A stretch of 64,000 nt of DNA. Origin: Zwartia vadi. Lineage in GTDB: Bacteria; Pseudomonadota; Gammaproteobacteria; Burkholderiales; Burkholderiaceae_B. Made by a program: the position numbers and the translations under genes. Below, piece after piece: positions 46,438 through 54,817 of the stretch; within the stretch, counting starts at the first letter, position 1; every line of letters begins with the position of its first letter. The notes below the pieces were generated by a model, which worked only from the letters and a program-made list of their open reading frames with translations, was not told the origin of the DNA and made no database searches. The stretch lies in contig NZ_JAUHHE010000014.1 of the NCBI RefSeq assembly GCF_030410375.1, positions 1 to 64,000 of the forward strand. Direction: 5' to 3'.

Positions 46438-46512
46438 AAGAAGTCAGGGGTCAAAGAAAAGAGGGAGGAGACGCGCTAAGCAGAGTCGGTGGCGGGCCTC
46501 GGACGGGCCCGC
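46438..46512 (-). promoter_or_regulatory. trxA-rho leader: GC hairpin and C/U-rich rut-like tract
   Basis: Read on the minus strand, a perfect 7-bp inverted repeat (GCGGGCC, 7-base loop, GGCCCGC) at 46492-46512 lies just after the trxA stop. A pyrimidine-rich, G-poor tract follows at 46440-46472 (CTCCTCCCTCTTTTCTTTG and on). No T-run follows the hairpin. The C/U-rich tract just before rho fits the autogenous Rho attenuation known in E. coli; its action here is inference. Confidence 0.4.
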
Positions 46513-46525
46513 GCGTGGAAACGAA

Positions 46526-46852
46526 TTAGATCGCGCCGTTTAAAAATTCAGTCAGCTGAGACTTTGAAAGCGCACCAACTTTGGTCGCTGCCACTTTGCC
46601 GTCTTTGAAAAGCATCAAGGTGGGGATGCCACGGATACCGAATTTTGCTGCGGTTTCCTGATTTTCGTCAACGTTCAGTTTTGCAACGGTAACTTTACCA
46701 GCAAACTCGGTCGCAACTTCTTCGAGCATCGGGGCAATCATCTTGCATGGACCGCACCAAGCCGCCCAATAGTCGACCAGCACGGGCTGGGAGGATTTCA
46801 GTACGTCTGCATCAAAGCTGACATCGCTCACGTTTTTGATGTGTTCACTCAT
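46526..46852 (-). CDS. trxA: Thioredoxin 1
   Basis: A 108-residue cytoplasmic disulfide reductase with the active site WCGPCK (C33, C36) and the cis-Pro segment [11 protein letters not shown]. It serves ribonucleotide reductase, methionine sulfoxide reductases and similar targets. It is upstream of rho on the same strand, an arrangement conserved in proteobacteria. A candidate promoter (TTGTTC, 18 bp, TAAAAT on the minus strand) lies at 46952-46981. Confidence 0.97.
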   Translation of the reverse strand: MSEHIKNVSDVSFDADVLKSSQPVLVDYWAAWCGPCKMIAPMLEEVATEFAGKVTVAKLNVDENQETAAKFGIRGIPTLMLFKDGKVAATKVGALSKSQLTEFLNGAI

Positions 46853-46951
46853 GATTTTCTCTAGGGTATTTCAGTGATGGGTCTGTACGACCGTCAGACA
46901 CGTCCGGCATTTAGGCTTTTATATGCCCGATGAGGGACTTTATGCGGCTGC

Positions 46952-46981
46952 ATTTTATTCATTAAAGCACAAATTGAACAA
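46952..46981 (-). promoter_or_regulatory. Candidate sigma-70 promoter of trxA-rho
   Basis: Read on the minus strand, TTGTTC and TAAAAT are 18 bp apart. The leader to the trxA ATG would be about 90 bases. The match is moderate and no other hexamer pair in this 280-bp divergent region is better. Confidence 0.3.
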
Positions 46982-47132
46982 AACAGATGAATGAATCCCC
47001 CACTTTTTGATGTTGCACTGAGGCAGTACCCCCCAAAATGCTGCTCACTTATTGATCATGCCGGGTCTTGCCGTGCTCCAATTGCCAATTTCCGTAAAAT
47101 GGGCAATCTTTTCCACAGATCCTGGGGATAAC

Positions 47133-49094
47133 TTGAGTACGAAGTCCTACAACGAATCATCCATCCGAGTCCTCAAAGGACTGGAGCCGGTCCGACAACG
47201 ACCTGGCATGTACACACGCACGGAAAATCCTCTTCATATCATTCAAGAAGTCATTGATAACGCCGCTGACGAGGCGCTTGCGGGCTTTGGCAAGCTTATT
47301 CAAGTCACGATGCAAGCCGACGGCAGCATCACGGTTGAAGACGATGGTCGCGGGATTCCGGTTGGTTTGCACCCTGAGGAGCAAGCTCCCGTGGCTGAGT
47401 TGGTCTTCACACGCTTACATGCCGGGGGCAAATTCGACAAAAAGGGGGGCGGAGCCTATGCTTTTTCTGGTGGCCTTCATGGCGTTGGTGTCTCCGTCAC
47501 AAATGCGTTGTCCAAACGCTTAGAGCTGGTTGTTTGGCGAGAAGGTGCCGCACATCGTATGGTTTTCGCCAATGGCGACGTTGTCGAACCCCTCAAGCTT
47601 GTCCCTGAGTTAGCGAGGAAGAAATCAGGCACTCGCGTGCGTGTGTGGCCGGACCCCGCTTTTTTCGATTCTGCAGTGATTCCCCCGCATGAACTCATGC
47701 ATTTGCTGCGTAGCAAAGCTGTTCTGATGGCGGGCGTAAAAGTCACCTTTCTAAACGAAAAAACAGGAGAGTCTCGAACCTGGCAATATCAGGATGGATT
47801 GGCTGGATATCTCACCGAGGCTTTGCAAGGGTTGGAGCTACGTGTACCACTGTTCTCAGGGGAGCAATTTGCTTTAGCCGACCACGAAAACTTCGCCGAA
47901 GGTGAGGGTGCTCAGTGGGTCGTTGCTTGGGCGGATGAGGGCAATGTGGTCCGCGAATCATACGTAAATCTGATCCCGACGCCTGCAGGCGGCACCCACG
48001 AGTCGGGTCTTCGGGAGGGGCTTTTTGCTTCAGTCAAAGGTTTCGCGGAGCTGCACGGGCTGCTTCCCAAGGGCGTCAAACTCTTGCCTGAGGATGTTTT
48101 TGCTCGTACAAGCTTTGTTTTGTCAGCCAAAGTCCTTGACCCTCAGTTTCAAGGACAAATCAAAGAACGCTTAAATAGCCGCGATGCCGTGCGCTTAGTA
48201 GGAGGTTTTGTACGCACCTCTCTGGATCTCTGGCTGAACAGTCATGTCGAATACGGCAAAAAACTAGCTGAATTAGCGATCCGCCAAGCGCAGGCCCGCG
48301 CGCGCTCCGCTCAGAAAGTGGAAAAACGTAAAAGTTCAGGCGTGGCGGTCTTACCCGGAAAACTGACAGATTGCGAGTCTTCGGATACCTCACGCACCGA
48401 GGTGTTTTTAGTTGAAGGGGACTCCGCTGGGGGTTCGGCCAAAATGGGCCGGGATAAAGAGTTTCAAGCCATTCTTCCTCTCCGGGGTAAGGTCTTGAAC
48501 TCCTGGGAGGTTGATCGGGATCGCTTGTTTGCGAATAACGAAATTCACGACATTGCTGTGGCAATCGGTGTCGATCCGCACGGCCCCAACGACACACCGG
48601 ATCTTTCTGGTTTACGTTATGGTCGCGTGTGTATTCTTTCTGATGCGGACGTTGACGGCTCCCACATTCAGGTTTTGTTGCTGACGCTGTTTTACCGACA
48701 TTTTCCGCGTTTGGTTGAGCTTGGTCACGTTTTTGTTGCCCGTCCACCACTGTTTCGCGTGGATGTCCCCGCACTTGGCAAACGTCCGGCCCGCAAAGTC
48801 TATTGCTTGGACGCCGGTGAGCTGGAGGCCGTACAGGACAAGCTTCGCAAAGAGGGTGTACGCGAGGGCTCTTGGGATATCAGTCGATTCAAGGGGCTTG
48901 GAGAAATGAGCCCAACCCAGCTCTGGGAGACGACCATGAATCCCGACACGAGGCGTATGCTTCCGGTCGGATATGGCGCGCTCGATCAGGCCGCCACCAC
49001 ACAAATGTTTGACATGTTGATGGGTAAAGGCGAGTCTGGCGCCCGTCGTACCTGGCTCGAAGAAAAAGGCAACCTCGCTGAGGTTGATATTTAA
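47133..49094 (+). CDS. parE: DNA topoisomerase IV subunit B
   Basis: ATPase subunit of topoisomerase IV, which decatenates daughter chromosomes. The GHKL ATPase domain has EVIDNAADEA and EDDGRGIP (about 70-76) and the lid GGLHGVGVS. The TOPRIM domain has EGDSAGGSAKMGRD and DADVDGSHIQ. The open frame extends to 47052, but the TTG at 47133 gives the family N-terminus STKSYNESSIRVLKGLEPVR and follows GGGGAT. This yields 653 residues, close to known ParE lengths. parC begins at the next base. Confidence 0.95.
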   Translation: MSTKSYNESSIRVLKGLEPVRQRPGMYTRTENPLHIIQEVIDNAADEALAGFGKLIQVTMQADGSITVEDDGRGIPVGLHPEEQAPVAELVFTRLHAGGKFDKKGGGAYAFSGGLHGVGVSVTNALSKRLELVVWREGAAHRMVFANGDVVEPLKLVPELARKKSGTRVRVWPDPAFFDSAVIPPHELMHLLRSKAVLMAGVKVTFLNEKTGESRTWQYQDGLAGYLTEALQGLELRVPLFSGEQFALADHENFAEGEGAQWVVAWADEGNVVRESYVNLIPTPAGGTHESGLREGLFASVKGFAELHGLLPKGVKLLPEDVFARTSFVLSAKVLDPQFQGQIKERLNSRDAVRLVGGFVRTSLDLWLNSHVEYGKKLAELAIRQAQARARSAQKVEKRKSSGVAVLPGKLTDCESSDTSRTEVFLVEGDSAGGSAKMGRDKEFQAILPLRGKVLNSWEVDRDRLFANNEIHDIAVAIGVDPHGPNDTPDLSGLRYGRVCILSDADVDGSHIQVLLLTLFYRHFPRLVELGHVFVARPPLFRVDVPALGKRPARKVYCLDAGELEAVQDKLRKEGVREGSWDISRFKGLGEMSPTQLWETTMNPDTRRMLPVGYGALDQAATTQMFDMLMGKGESGARRTWLEEKGNLAEVDI

Positions 49095-51404
49095 ATGACT
49101 GATGGATCCCAACCTGGTTTGTTTGACCCGAGCGATGCGGAGGCATCGCTAACGCTTGGCTTATATGCCGAGCAAGCTTATCTTGATTATGCGGTCTCGG
49201 TTGTGCGCGGCCGCGCCCTACCTGATGTCGGTGACGGCCAAAAACCCGTCCAACGCAGAATTTTGTACGCCATGCAGGCCATGGGCCTTCAATCTGGCGC
49301 CAAGCCTGTCAAGTCGGCCCGCGTCGTCGGTGATGTGCTGGGTAAATATCATCCGCACGGAGACCAAGCTGCTTACGATGCGCTAGTGCGAATGGCGCAA
49401 CAGTTTTCTTTGCGCTATCCCCTGATTGATGGTCAGGGTAATTTTGGTTCACGAGATGGAGATAACGCGGCTGCGATGCGTTACACCGAAGCTCGGCTGA
49501 CGCCTTTTGCTCGGTTGCTGCTCGATGAGCTTGACGAAGGCACCGTAGATTTCATTCCGAATTACGACGGCAGTCACCAAGAGCCTTCCATGCTGCCGGC
49601 GCGTTTGCCCGTCATGCTGCTCAACGGCGCATCTGGTATTGCAGTCGGAATGGCGACAGAGATACCCGCACACAATTTGCGTGAAGTTGCGCAAGCTTGT
49701 GTGGCGTTAATCAAAAATCCATCGCTTGCGGAATCCGAGCTTTACGAAATGATTCCGGGTCCTGATTTCGCGGGTGGTGGTCAGATTATTACGTCTCCCT
49801 CAGATATCGCCCAGATTTATCAAACGGGGCGTGGATCTCTCAAGGCGCGTGCGCGCTGGCAGTTTGAAGAGATGGCTCGAGGTCAGTGGCAACTGGTCGT
49901 GCATGAGTTGCCACCCGGTGCGTCTTGCCAAAAAGTACTTGAAGAAATCGAAGACCTGACGAATCCCAAAGTCAAAACGGGAAAGAAAGCCTTAACTCCG
50001 GAACAACAGCAAACCAAGGCCCAGATGCTGGCGTTGCTCGATGCTGTGCGTGACGAGTCAGGAAAAGACGCCGCTGTCCGTCTAGTGTTTGAACCCAAAA
50101 CCTCAAAAATAGATCGTGAGGAGTTTGTGACGACCCTGTTGGCACTGACCAGCATGGAAACGAGCGTGCCAATCAATCTTGTTTGTATCGGCACGGATCA
50201 TCGGCCTCGCCAAAAAGGCTTGCGCGATGTATTGCTTGAATGGATCGGTTTTCGTACGCATACTGTTCTGCGTCGTACACGGTACCGGTTCGACAAGATC
50301 ACGGACCGCATTCATGTGCTCGAGGGTCGGATGCTGGTGTATCTCAATGTTGATGAGGTCATCCAGACGATCCGAGAGTCTGACGAGCCTCGCCCGGCAT
50401 TGATGGCTCGCTTTAAATTAAGCGAACGTCAGGCGGATGACATTTTAGATATGCGTCTGCGTCAACTGGCTCGCCTTGAGGGCATCAAGATTGAGCAAGA
50501 GTTGTCGGAAAAGCGCGCAGAGCAACAAAAGCTCCAAGAGTTGATCGAGCAACCCAGTGCACTCAAAAAGCTTGTGGTCAAAGAAATCGAGGCGGACTCC
50601 AAGCTCTATGGGGATGAGCGACGAACACTTATTCAGGTCGCTGAGCGTGCCGTCAAAGAAGTCCGCGTTCTGGACGAGCCCGTCACAGTTATTGTTTCTC
50701 AGAAAGGTTGGTTGCGTTCGCGCCAAGGTCATGGCCATGATGCAACGCAATTCAACTTTAAAGCGGGCGACGGTCCCTACGGCGTCTTCGAGTGCCGCAG
50801 CACAGATTCGCTGATTGCTTTCGGCGACAATGGTCGTGTTTATAGTGTTGCCGTTTCAAGCTTGCCCTCGGCGCGCGGGGATGGCGCACCCGTGACGTCC
50901 ATGATTGATCTTGAGCCAGGCTCACACATTGAACATATGGTCGCGGCCTCAGCTGATAGCAAATGGCTACTGAGCACCCGTCAAGGTTTTGGCTTTTCAA
51001 CCAAACTTTCTGACATGATGAGCCGGCAGCGGGCTGGCAAGCAGTTTGTCACCCTCGAGAAAAACGATCGTCTGCTCAGACCGGTCCCGCTTTTCTCTCA
51101 GGCAACGCATGTGGCCTTCTTTTCTGCTCGCGGCAAATTGTTACTGATTGCTCTTGATGAGGTAAAAAGTTTGTCTTCCGGCGGCAGGGGAACAATCTTG
51201 ATGGGTATTGATGCACCCGATACCTTGTCGCAGACTGTACCCGTCTCTAAGTCTGGTTTGCGTGTGACTGGGACCTATCGAAGTAAACAAGTCGAGGATA
51301 TTCTTTCAGGAGCATCCCTTGAGCAGTATGTCTCCAAGCGTGCTCGCAAGGGGAGATTGCTTGATATTCGCTCCAAAGAACCCGTTCTTTCCCCGGTACT
51401 TTAA
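49095..51404 (+). CDS. parC: DNA topoisomerase IV subunit A
   Basis: Breakage-reunion subunit of topoisomerase IV. The conserved N-terminus [20 protein letters not shown] and the catalytic tyrosine Y130 (in [10 protein letters not shown]) are present. The quinolone-determining segment reads [13 protein letters not shown], so the site equal to E. coli Ser80 is Gln91 and Glu84 is Asp95. The C-terminal beta-pinwheel is short and has the box [21 protein letters not shown]. It follows parE without any gap. 769 residues. Confidence 0.96.
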   Translation: MTDGSQPGLFDPSDAEASLTLGLYAEQAYLDYAVSVVRGRALPDVGDGQKPVQRRILYAMQAMGLQSGAKPVKSARVVGDVLGKYHPHGDQAAYDALVRMAQQFSLRYPLIDGQGNFGSRDGDNAAAMRYTEARLTPFARLLLDELDEGTVDFIPNYDGSHQEPSMLPARLPVMLLNGASGIAVGMATEIPAHNLREVAQACVALIKNPSLAESELYEMIPGPDFAGGGQIITSPSDIAQIYQTGRGSLKARARWQFEEMARGQWQLVVHELPPGASCQKVLEEIEDLTNPKVKTGKKALTPEQQQTKAQMLALLDAVRDESGKDAAVRLVFEPKTSKIDREEFVTTLLALTSMETSVPINLVCIGTDHRPRQKGLRDVLLEWIGFRTHTVLRRTRYRFDKITDRIHVLEGRMLVYLNVDEVIQTIRESDEPRPALMARFKLSERQADDILDMRLRQLARLEGIKIEQELSEKRAEQQKLQELIEQPSALKKLVVKEIEADSKLYGDERRTLIQVAERAVKEVRVLDEPVTVIVSQKGWLRSRQGHGHDATQFNFKAGDGPYGVFECRSTDSLIAFGDNGRVYSVAVSSLPSARGDGAPVTSMIDLEPGSHIEHMVAASADSKWLLSTRQGFGFSTKLSDMMSRQRAGKQFVTLEKNDRLLRPVPLFSQATHVAFFSARGKLLLIALDEVKSLSSGGRGTILMGIDAPDTLSQTVPVSKSGLRVTGTYRSKQVEDILSGASLEQYVSKRARKGRLLDIRSKEPVLSPVL

Positions 51405-51452
51405 AGATAAAATGCCGCACAACATGATTCACGTTCTTTTTTAGGTATTCCC

Positions 51453-52496
51453 ATGTCGTTCCAAGTCACCGTCCAGCCCAGCCAGCATCAGTTTCCTGCA
51501 GATCCAGACAAAAGTGTGCTGGATGCTGCTCTTGCCGCCGGGATATTGCTGCCATACAGCTGCCGCAGCGGTGCCTGTTCGACCTGCAAAGCCCGGGTGG
51601 TATCAGGGACCGTGGAGGCTGGTCATAGCGCCGCACAAATTCTGACTCCAGAGGAGATTCACGAAGGCTTCACCTTGCTATGTCAAGCGCGTGCGACATC
51701 TGATCTCGTCATCGAGTCGCGCGAAATACGATTAGCCTCTGACATCCAGGTGCGCAAGCTTCCCTCCCGTGTGACCTCGATTCAGCGACCCGCACCCGAT
51801 GTTGCGGTCTTGACATTGCAATTGCCTGCGACCGAAACCTTCCGGTTTTATGCGGGCCAGTACGTCGAGATCATCCTCAAAGACGGCAAGCGTCGCAGCT
51901 ATTCCATGGCGAATCCTCCTCATTCTGCGGCGTCCCTTGAACTACACGTCCGTCATTTGCCTGGTGGTATGTTTACCGACCATGTGTTTGGCGCGGGCGC
52001 AACCCAGATGAAAGAGCGTGAAATCTTGCGCGTAGAAGGACCTTTCGGTTCATTTTTCCTGCGTGAAGACAGCGACTTGCCTATCGTGATGCTTGCCAGC
52101 GGCACGGGCTTTGCACCGATCAAAGCAATTGTCGAACACATGATCCACAACAACATAAAGCGTCCCGTGACGCTTTATTGGGGAGGACGTCGTCCCGCCG
52201 ATCTCTATATGCATTCGCTCGCTCAGCAATGGGCTCAGACCTTGCCCGATTTCACGTACGTACCTGTCGTTTCAGATGCTCTACCAGAAGACGGCTGGAC
52301 CGGACGCACCGGTTTTGTGCACCGGGCTGTGATGGAGGACTTTCCCAGTCTGATGGGGCATCAGGTTTATGCTTGCGGAGCGCCTATTGTCGTGGAATCT
52401 GCCAGACGTGAATTCGTTGCTCAGTGCTGTTTGCCCGATGATGCTTTTTTTGCTGACGCATTTACCTCAGAAGCAGACATTGCCGCATTAAAATAA
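51453..52496 (+). CDS. 2Fe-2S ferredoxin-type NAD(P)H reductase (CDP-6-deoxy-hexose reductase/AscD-like)
   Basis: A 347-residue fusion of an N-terminal plant-type 2Fe-2S domain (C37, C42, C45, C77) and an FNR-type reductase. FAD-binding RSYSMANPP and NAD-binding VMLASGTGFAPIKAIVEH are seen, with the terminal YACGAPIVVE motif. It is like CDP-6-deoxy-delta-3,4-glucoseen reductase and the reductase parts of aromatic oxygenases. Burkholderiales commonly carry this gene in the chromosome without other deoxysugar genes, so the partner is unknown. It begins 48 bp after parC. Confidence 0.8.
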   Translation: MSFQVTVQPSQHQFPADPDKSVLDAALAAGILLPYSCRSGACSTCKARVVSGTVEAGHSAAQILTPEEIHEGFTLLCQARATSDLVIESREIRLASDIQVRKLPSRVTSIQRPAPDVAVLTLQLPATETFRFYAGQYVEIILKDGKRRSYSMANPPHSAASLELHVRHLPGGMFTDHVFGAGATQMKEREILRVEGPFGSFFLREDSDLPIVMLASGTGFAPIKAIVEHMIHNNIKRPVTLYWGGRRPADLYMHSLAQQWAQTLPDFTYVPVVSDALPEDGWTGRTGFVHRAVMEDFPSLMGHQVYACGAPIVVESARREFVAQCCLPDDAFFADAFTSEADIAALK

Positions 52497-52519
52497 GTAT
52501 TTCCTCGCACAAAGGTTTT

Positions 52520-53872
52520 GTGCCCTTGACCGTTATCAATAGGATCTTCAGCGTGACCCTCCTTAAACGTATTGCCGTAGTGCTCGGTTTATCTTGTGCT
52601 GTTGCATTGCCTGTTCAGGCAAATCCAGTCAACATTGAGGTCTGGCACACAATGACCTCGATTCACAAGTCCGAGTTCGAAAAAATTGCCCGCCGCTTCA
52701 ATAACGAACAAAAAGACGTGAATGTCGTATTGAAAGCCTTCCCTAATCAGGATGCACTGCGTAAGGCAGGAGAAAAAGCTGTTGCTGAAAAGCGCAAGCC
52801 TAATCTCGTCCAGCTGCCAGATAATCGCTCGCCTGAAATTATTGCCCAACACAAAGACATCATTCCTCTTCATCAGCTGCTGAAACAGTATCCGATGAAA
52901 GATGCAAACTGGTTTCTGACACAAACAACAGGTTTTATGCGGGACAATCAAGGCCGTCTGATGGCCTTCCCCTACATGGCTGAAATCCCCGTGATGTTCT
53001 ATAACGTTGCAGGGTACAAAAAAGCAGGGCTCGATTCAAACAAGCCCGCAAGAACATGGCCTGAGTTGCAAAATCAATTGCTGGTATTAAGAGACAAGGC
53101 ACATTATCAGTGTCCCTTCGCGACCAGCCATCAGGTGACCACGCATCTCGAAAACATGGCACCCATCAATGGGGCCTTGTATGTCACACCCAAAAACGGA
53201 CTTGATAATGTCAAGGGCGCGCAACTTAATCTTCTCGATCCAGTATTTATGCGCCATCTGTCCATCATGGTCAGCTGGAAGCGCTCGGACTTGTTCCCGT
53301 TTAACAGCAACGGCACCGAGGCTGACGAGATGTTTGCTGATAATCGTTGCGCAGTCATTACAACCACCTCTGGTGCTTTGGCGCGCATGCAAGACGCAAA
53401 AGGCCTGAGCTATGGCGTTGCGCCCTTGCCGTTTTATGACCAGGTTGTCCGTACAGCGGGCGCGCCTTACGTGAGCGGGTCAGCGCTTTGGGCAACATCG
53501 GGTCACACCAAAGAGCAAGACAAGGCCACCATGACCTTTTTATCCTTTTTGGCTCAACCGGTGATTGCTTCCTCCTGGCATCAGCGTACAGGCTTTTTGC
53601 CACTGACTGACGCAGCATTCCGAACCGCTGACGCAGCGTTTTATGATCGTATCCCTGGTGCGCGCCAATTAGTCGATAGCATGCGCAACGTCAAGGATCC
53701 CAACAGTCGTGGTTTCCGTTTGCGTAATTATCCTCAGATTGAGCCAATTCTGAGTCGCGAATTTGATGCGGCGTTGTCAGGCAATACACCTCCTGTCGAG
53801 GCGTTAACCAAAGGTGTCGACCAAGCGAAGGTCCTCTCTCAGGATGCACCGGTCGCACCAAGACGCAAATAA
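52520..53872 (+). CDS. Extracellular solute-binding protein (UgpB-like, family 1), orphan
   Basis: A 450-residue periplasmic binding protein. A signal peptide (VVLGLSCAVALPVQA) is followed by NPVNIEVWHTMTSIHKSEFEKI, the family 1 start seen in sn-glycerol-3-phosphate and sugar binding proteins. Downstream landmarks include AFPYMAEIPVMFYN and a long C-terminal lobe. No permease or ATPase gene is near: a terminator and the pilus operon follow. The start is GTG at 52520 after AAAGG. The ligand is unknown; UgpB is the closest family I recognise. Confidence 0.8.
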   Translation: MPLTVINRIFSVTLLKRIAVVLGLSCAVALPVQANPVNIEVWHTMTSIHKSEFEKIARRFNNEQKDVNVVLKAFPNQDALRKAGEKAVAEKRKPNLVQLPDNRSPEIIAQHKDIIPLHQLLKQYPMKDANWFLTQTTGFMRDNQGRLMAFPYMAEIPVMFYNVAGYKKAGLDSNKPARTWPELQNQLLVLRDKAHYQCPFATSHQVTTHLENMAPINGALYVTPKNGLDNVKGAQLNLLDPVFMRHLSIMVSWKRSDLFPFNSNGTEADEMFADNRCAVITTTSGALARMQDAKGLSYGVAPLPFYDQVVRTAGAPYVSGSALWATSGHTKEQDKATMTFLSFLAQPVIASSWHQRTGFLPLTDAAFRTADAAFYDRIPGARQLVDSMRNVKDPNSRGFRLRNYPQIEPILSREFDAALSGNTPPVEALTKGVDQAKVLSQDAPVAPRRK

Positions 53873-53925
53873 TGAATGAGCGGTGTCAACATAGCAAACG
53901 TACTTTGACACCTTGACTCAGAAAT

Positions 53926-53957
53926 AAAAACGGAGCCTTTAAGGCTCCGTTTTTATT
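53926..53957 (+). terminator. Rho-independent terminator before the pilus operon
   Basis: The stem CGGAGCC-TTTAA-GGCTCCG (arms 53931-53937 and 53943-53949) is followed by TTTTTATTT and preceded by five A. It ends the binding-protein transcript and isolates the pilus operon that starts at 54050. Confidence 0.9.
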
Positions 53958-54006
53958 TCGTGTCGTTTTGCTCTATGCGTAATAGATGCAATTGTCCTGA
54001 CGTGTA

Positions 54007-54033
54007 TTCGGAGCCAACATAGTCGTCTCCGAA
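54007..54033. promoter_or_regulatory. Inverted repeat in the leader of the pilus operon
   Basis: The arms TTCGGAG (54007-54013) and CTCCGAA (54027-54033) match perfectly around a 13-base loop, 16 bp before the pilL-like start codon. It could be an operator or an mRNA hairpin that limits translation. No T-run follows, so it is not a standard terminator. Confidence 0.35.
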
Positions 54034-54049
54034 CACAGACGAAATAAAT

Positions 54050-54817
54050 ATGTCAGCGACATGGATTGCCAGTGCTTCCTTAATTCTTTTTTTAACCGCA
54101 TGCGGGGGAACGGCCTCACTGCATTCTAGCGGCCATCGTGTTGGCGTGAACATTCCAACTGGCGCGTTGGATTTTGGCTGGCGCTTGTCGGGCGAGCGTT
54201 CAGTCGCACCGCTTCAGGTTTTTTCCGATCCCACACATATTTGGTTGCATTGGCAGCCTCATCAAACCATACCCGCGATTTTTGGAGTCACCGAATCTGG
54301 TGAGCAGATTGTTGACTATGAACGCCATGGTCCTTATGCCAAGCTCGATGGTCGTTGGGATGCGTTAGTTTTTCGGGGTGCCCACCAACAGGCTAGAGCC
54401 CGACGCATTCATACACAGTCGGCGCCAAGCAGTTCAATACCGACTGTTGCCAATTCACCTGTCACGCCGTCGGTTGCTCAGCCCGTGACTGAGCCAATCA
54501 GTGCATCCACCACTGCTTCACAGGCTTTTTATGCTATTACACCAGGTGACAAAAATCTGAGACAGGCATTATCCCGATGGTCGGGTCTAAGCGGCTGGAG
54601 ATTTCAAGCGGAACATTGGTCTGTGGATGTTGATATTCCATTGACTGCTACTGCAAATTTTTCAGATGATTTTATTGCTTCCGTGCGTGCATTGATTGAA
54701 GCCACTGAACTATCAGATCGACCATTGCAGCCTTGTTTCTATGCCAATCAAGTCTTGCGGATTGTTCCACTGACTGAAGCGTGCGATCGCACCCTCGTTG
54801 AGGGCGCGCGCGTATGA
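54050..54817 (+). CDS. pilL: PilL-like lipoprotein: VirB9/TrbG-like segment plus TcpQ domain
   Basis: A 255-residue lipoprotein, lipobox LTAC with C18. Residues about 30-115 (GVNIPTGALDFGWRLSGERS, PLQVFSDPTHIWLHW, TIPAIFGVTESGEQIVDYE) resemble the beta-sandwich of VirB9/TrbG/CagX proteins of type IV secretion. After a Ser/Pro/Thr linker, residues about 165-245 (PGDKNLRQALSRWSGLSGW, LRIVP) match the TcpQ/PilL domain, which helps the secretin assemble in type IVb pili. First gene of the operon; the next gene overlaps by 4 bp. The family label pilL is by position and the TcpQ domain. Confidence 0.72.
   Translation: MSATWIASASLILFLTACGGTASLHSSGHRVGVNIPTGALDFGWRLSGERSVAPLQVFSDPTHIWLHWQPHQTIPAIFGVTESGEQIVDYERHGPYAKLDGRWDALVFRGAHQQARARRIHTQSAPSSSIPTVANSPVTPSVAQPVTEPISASTTASQAFYAITPGDKNLRQALSRWSGLSGWRFQAEHWSVDVDIPLTATANFSDDFIASVRALIEATELSDRPLQPCFYANQVLRIVPLTEACDRTLVEGARV

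Noticed and set aside
53953..54153. A minus-strand open frame across the start of the pilus operon
   Set aside because: It is the shadow of the pilL-like gene and of the preceding intergenic region, and has no recognisable domain or ribosome site.
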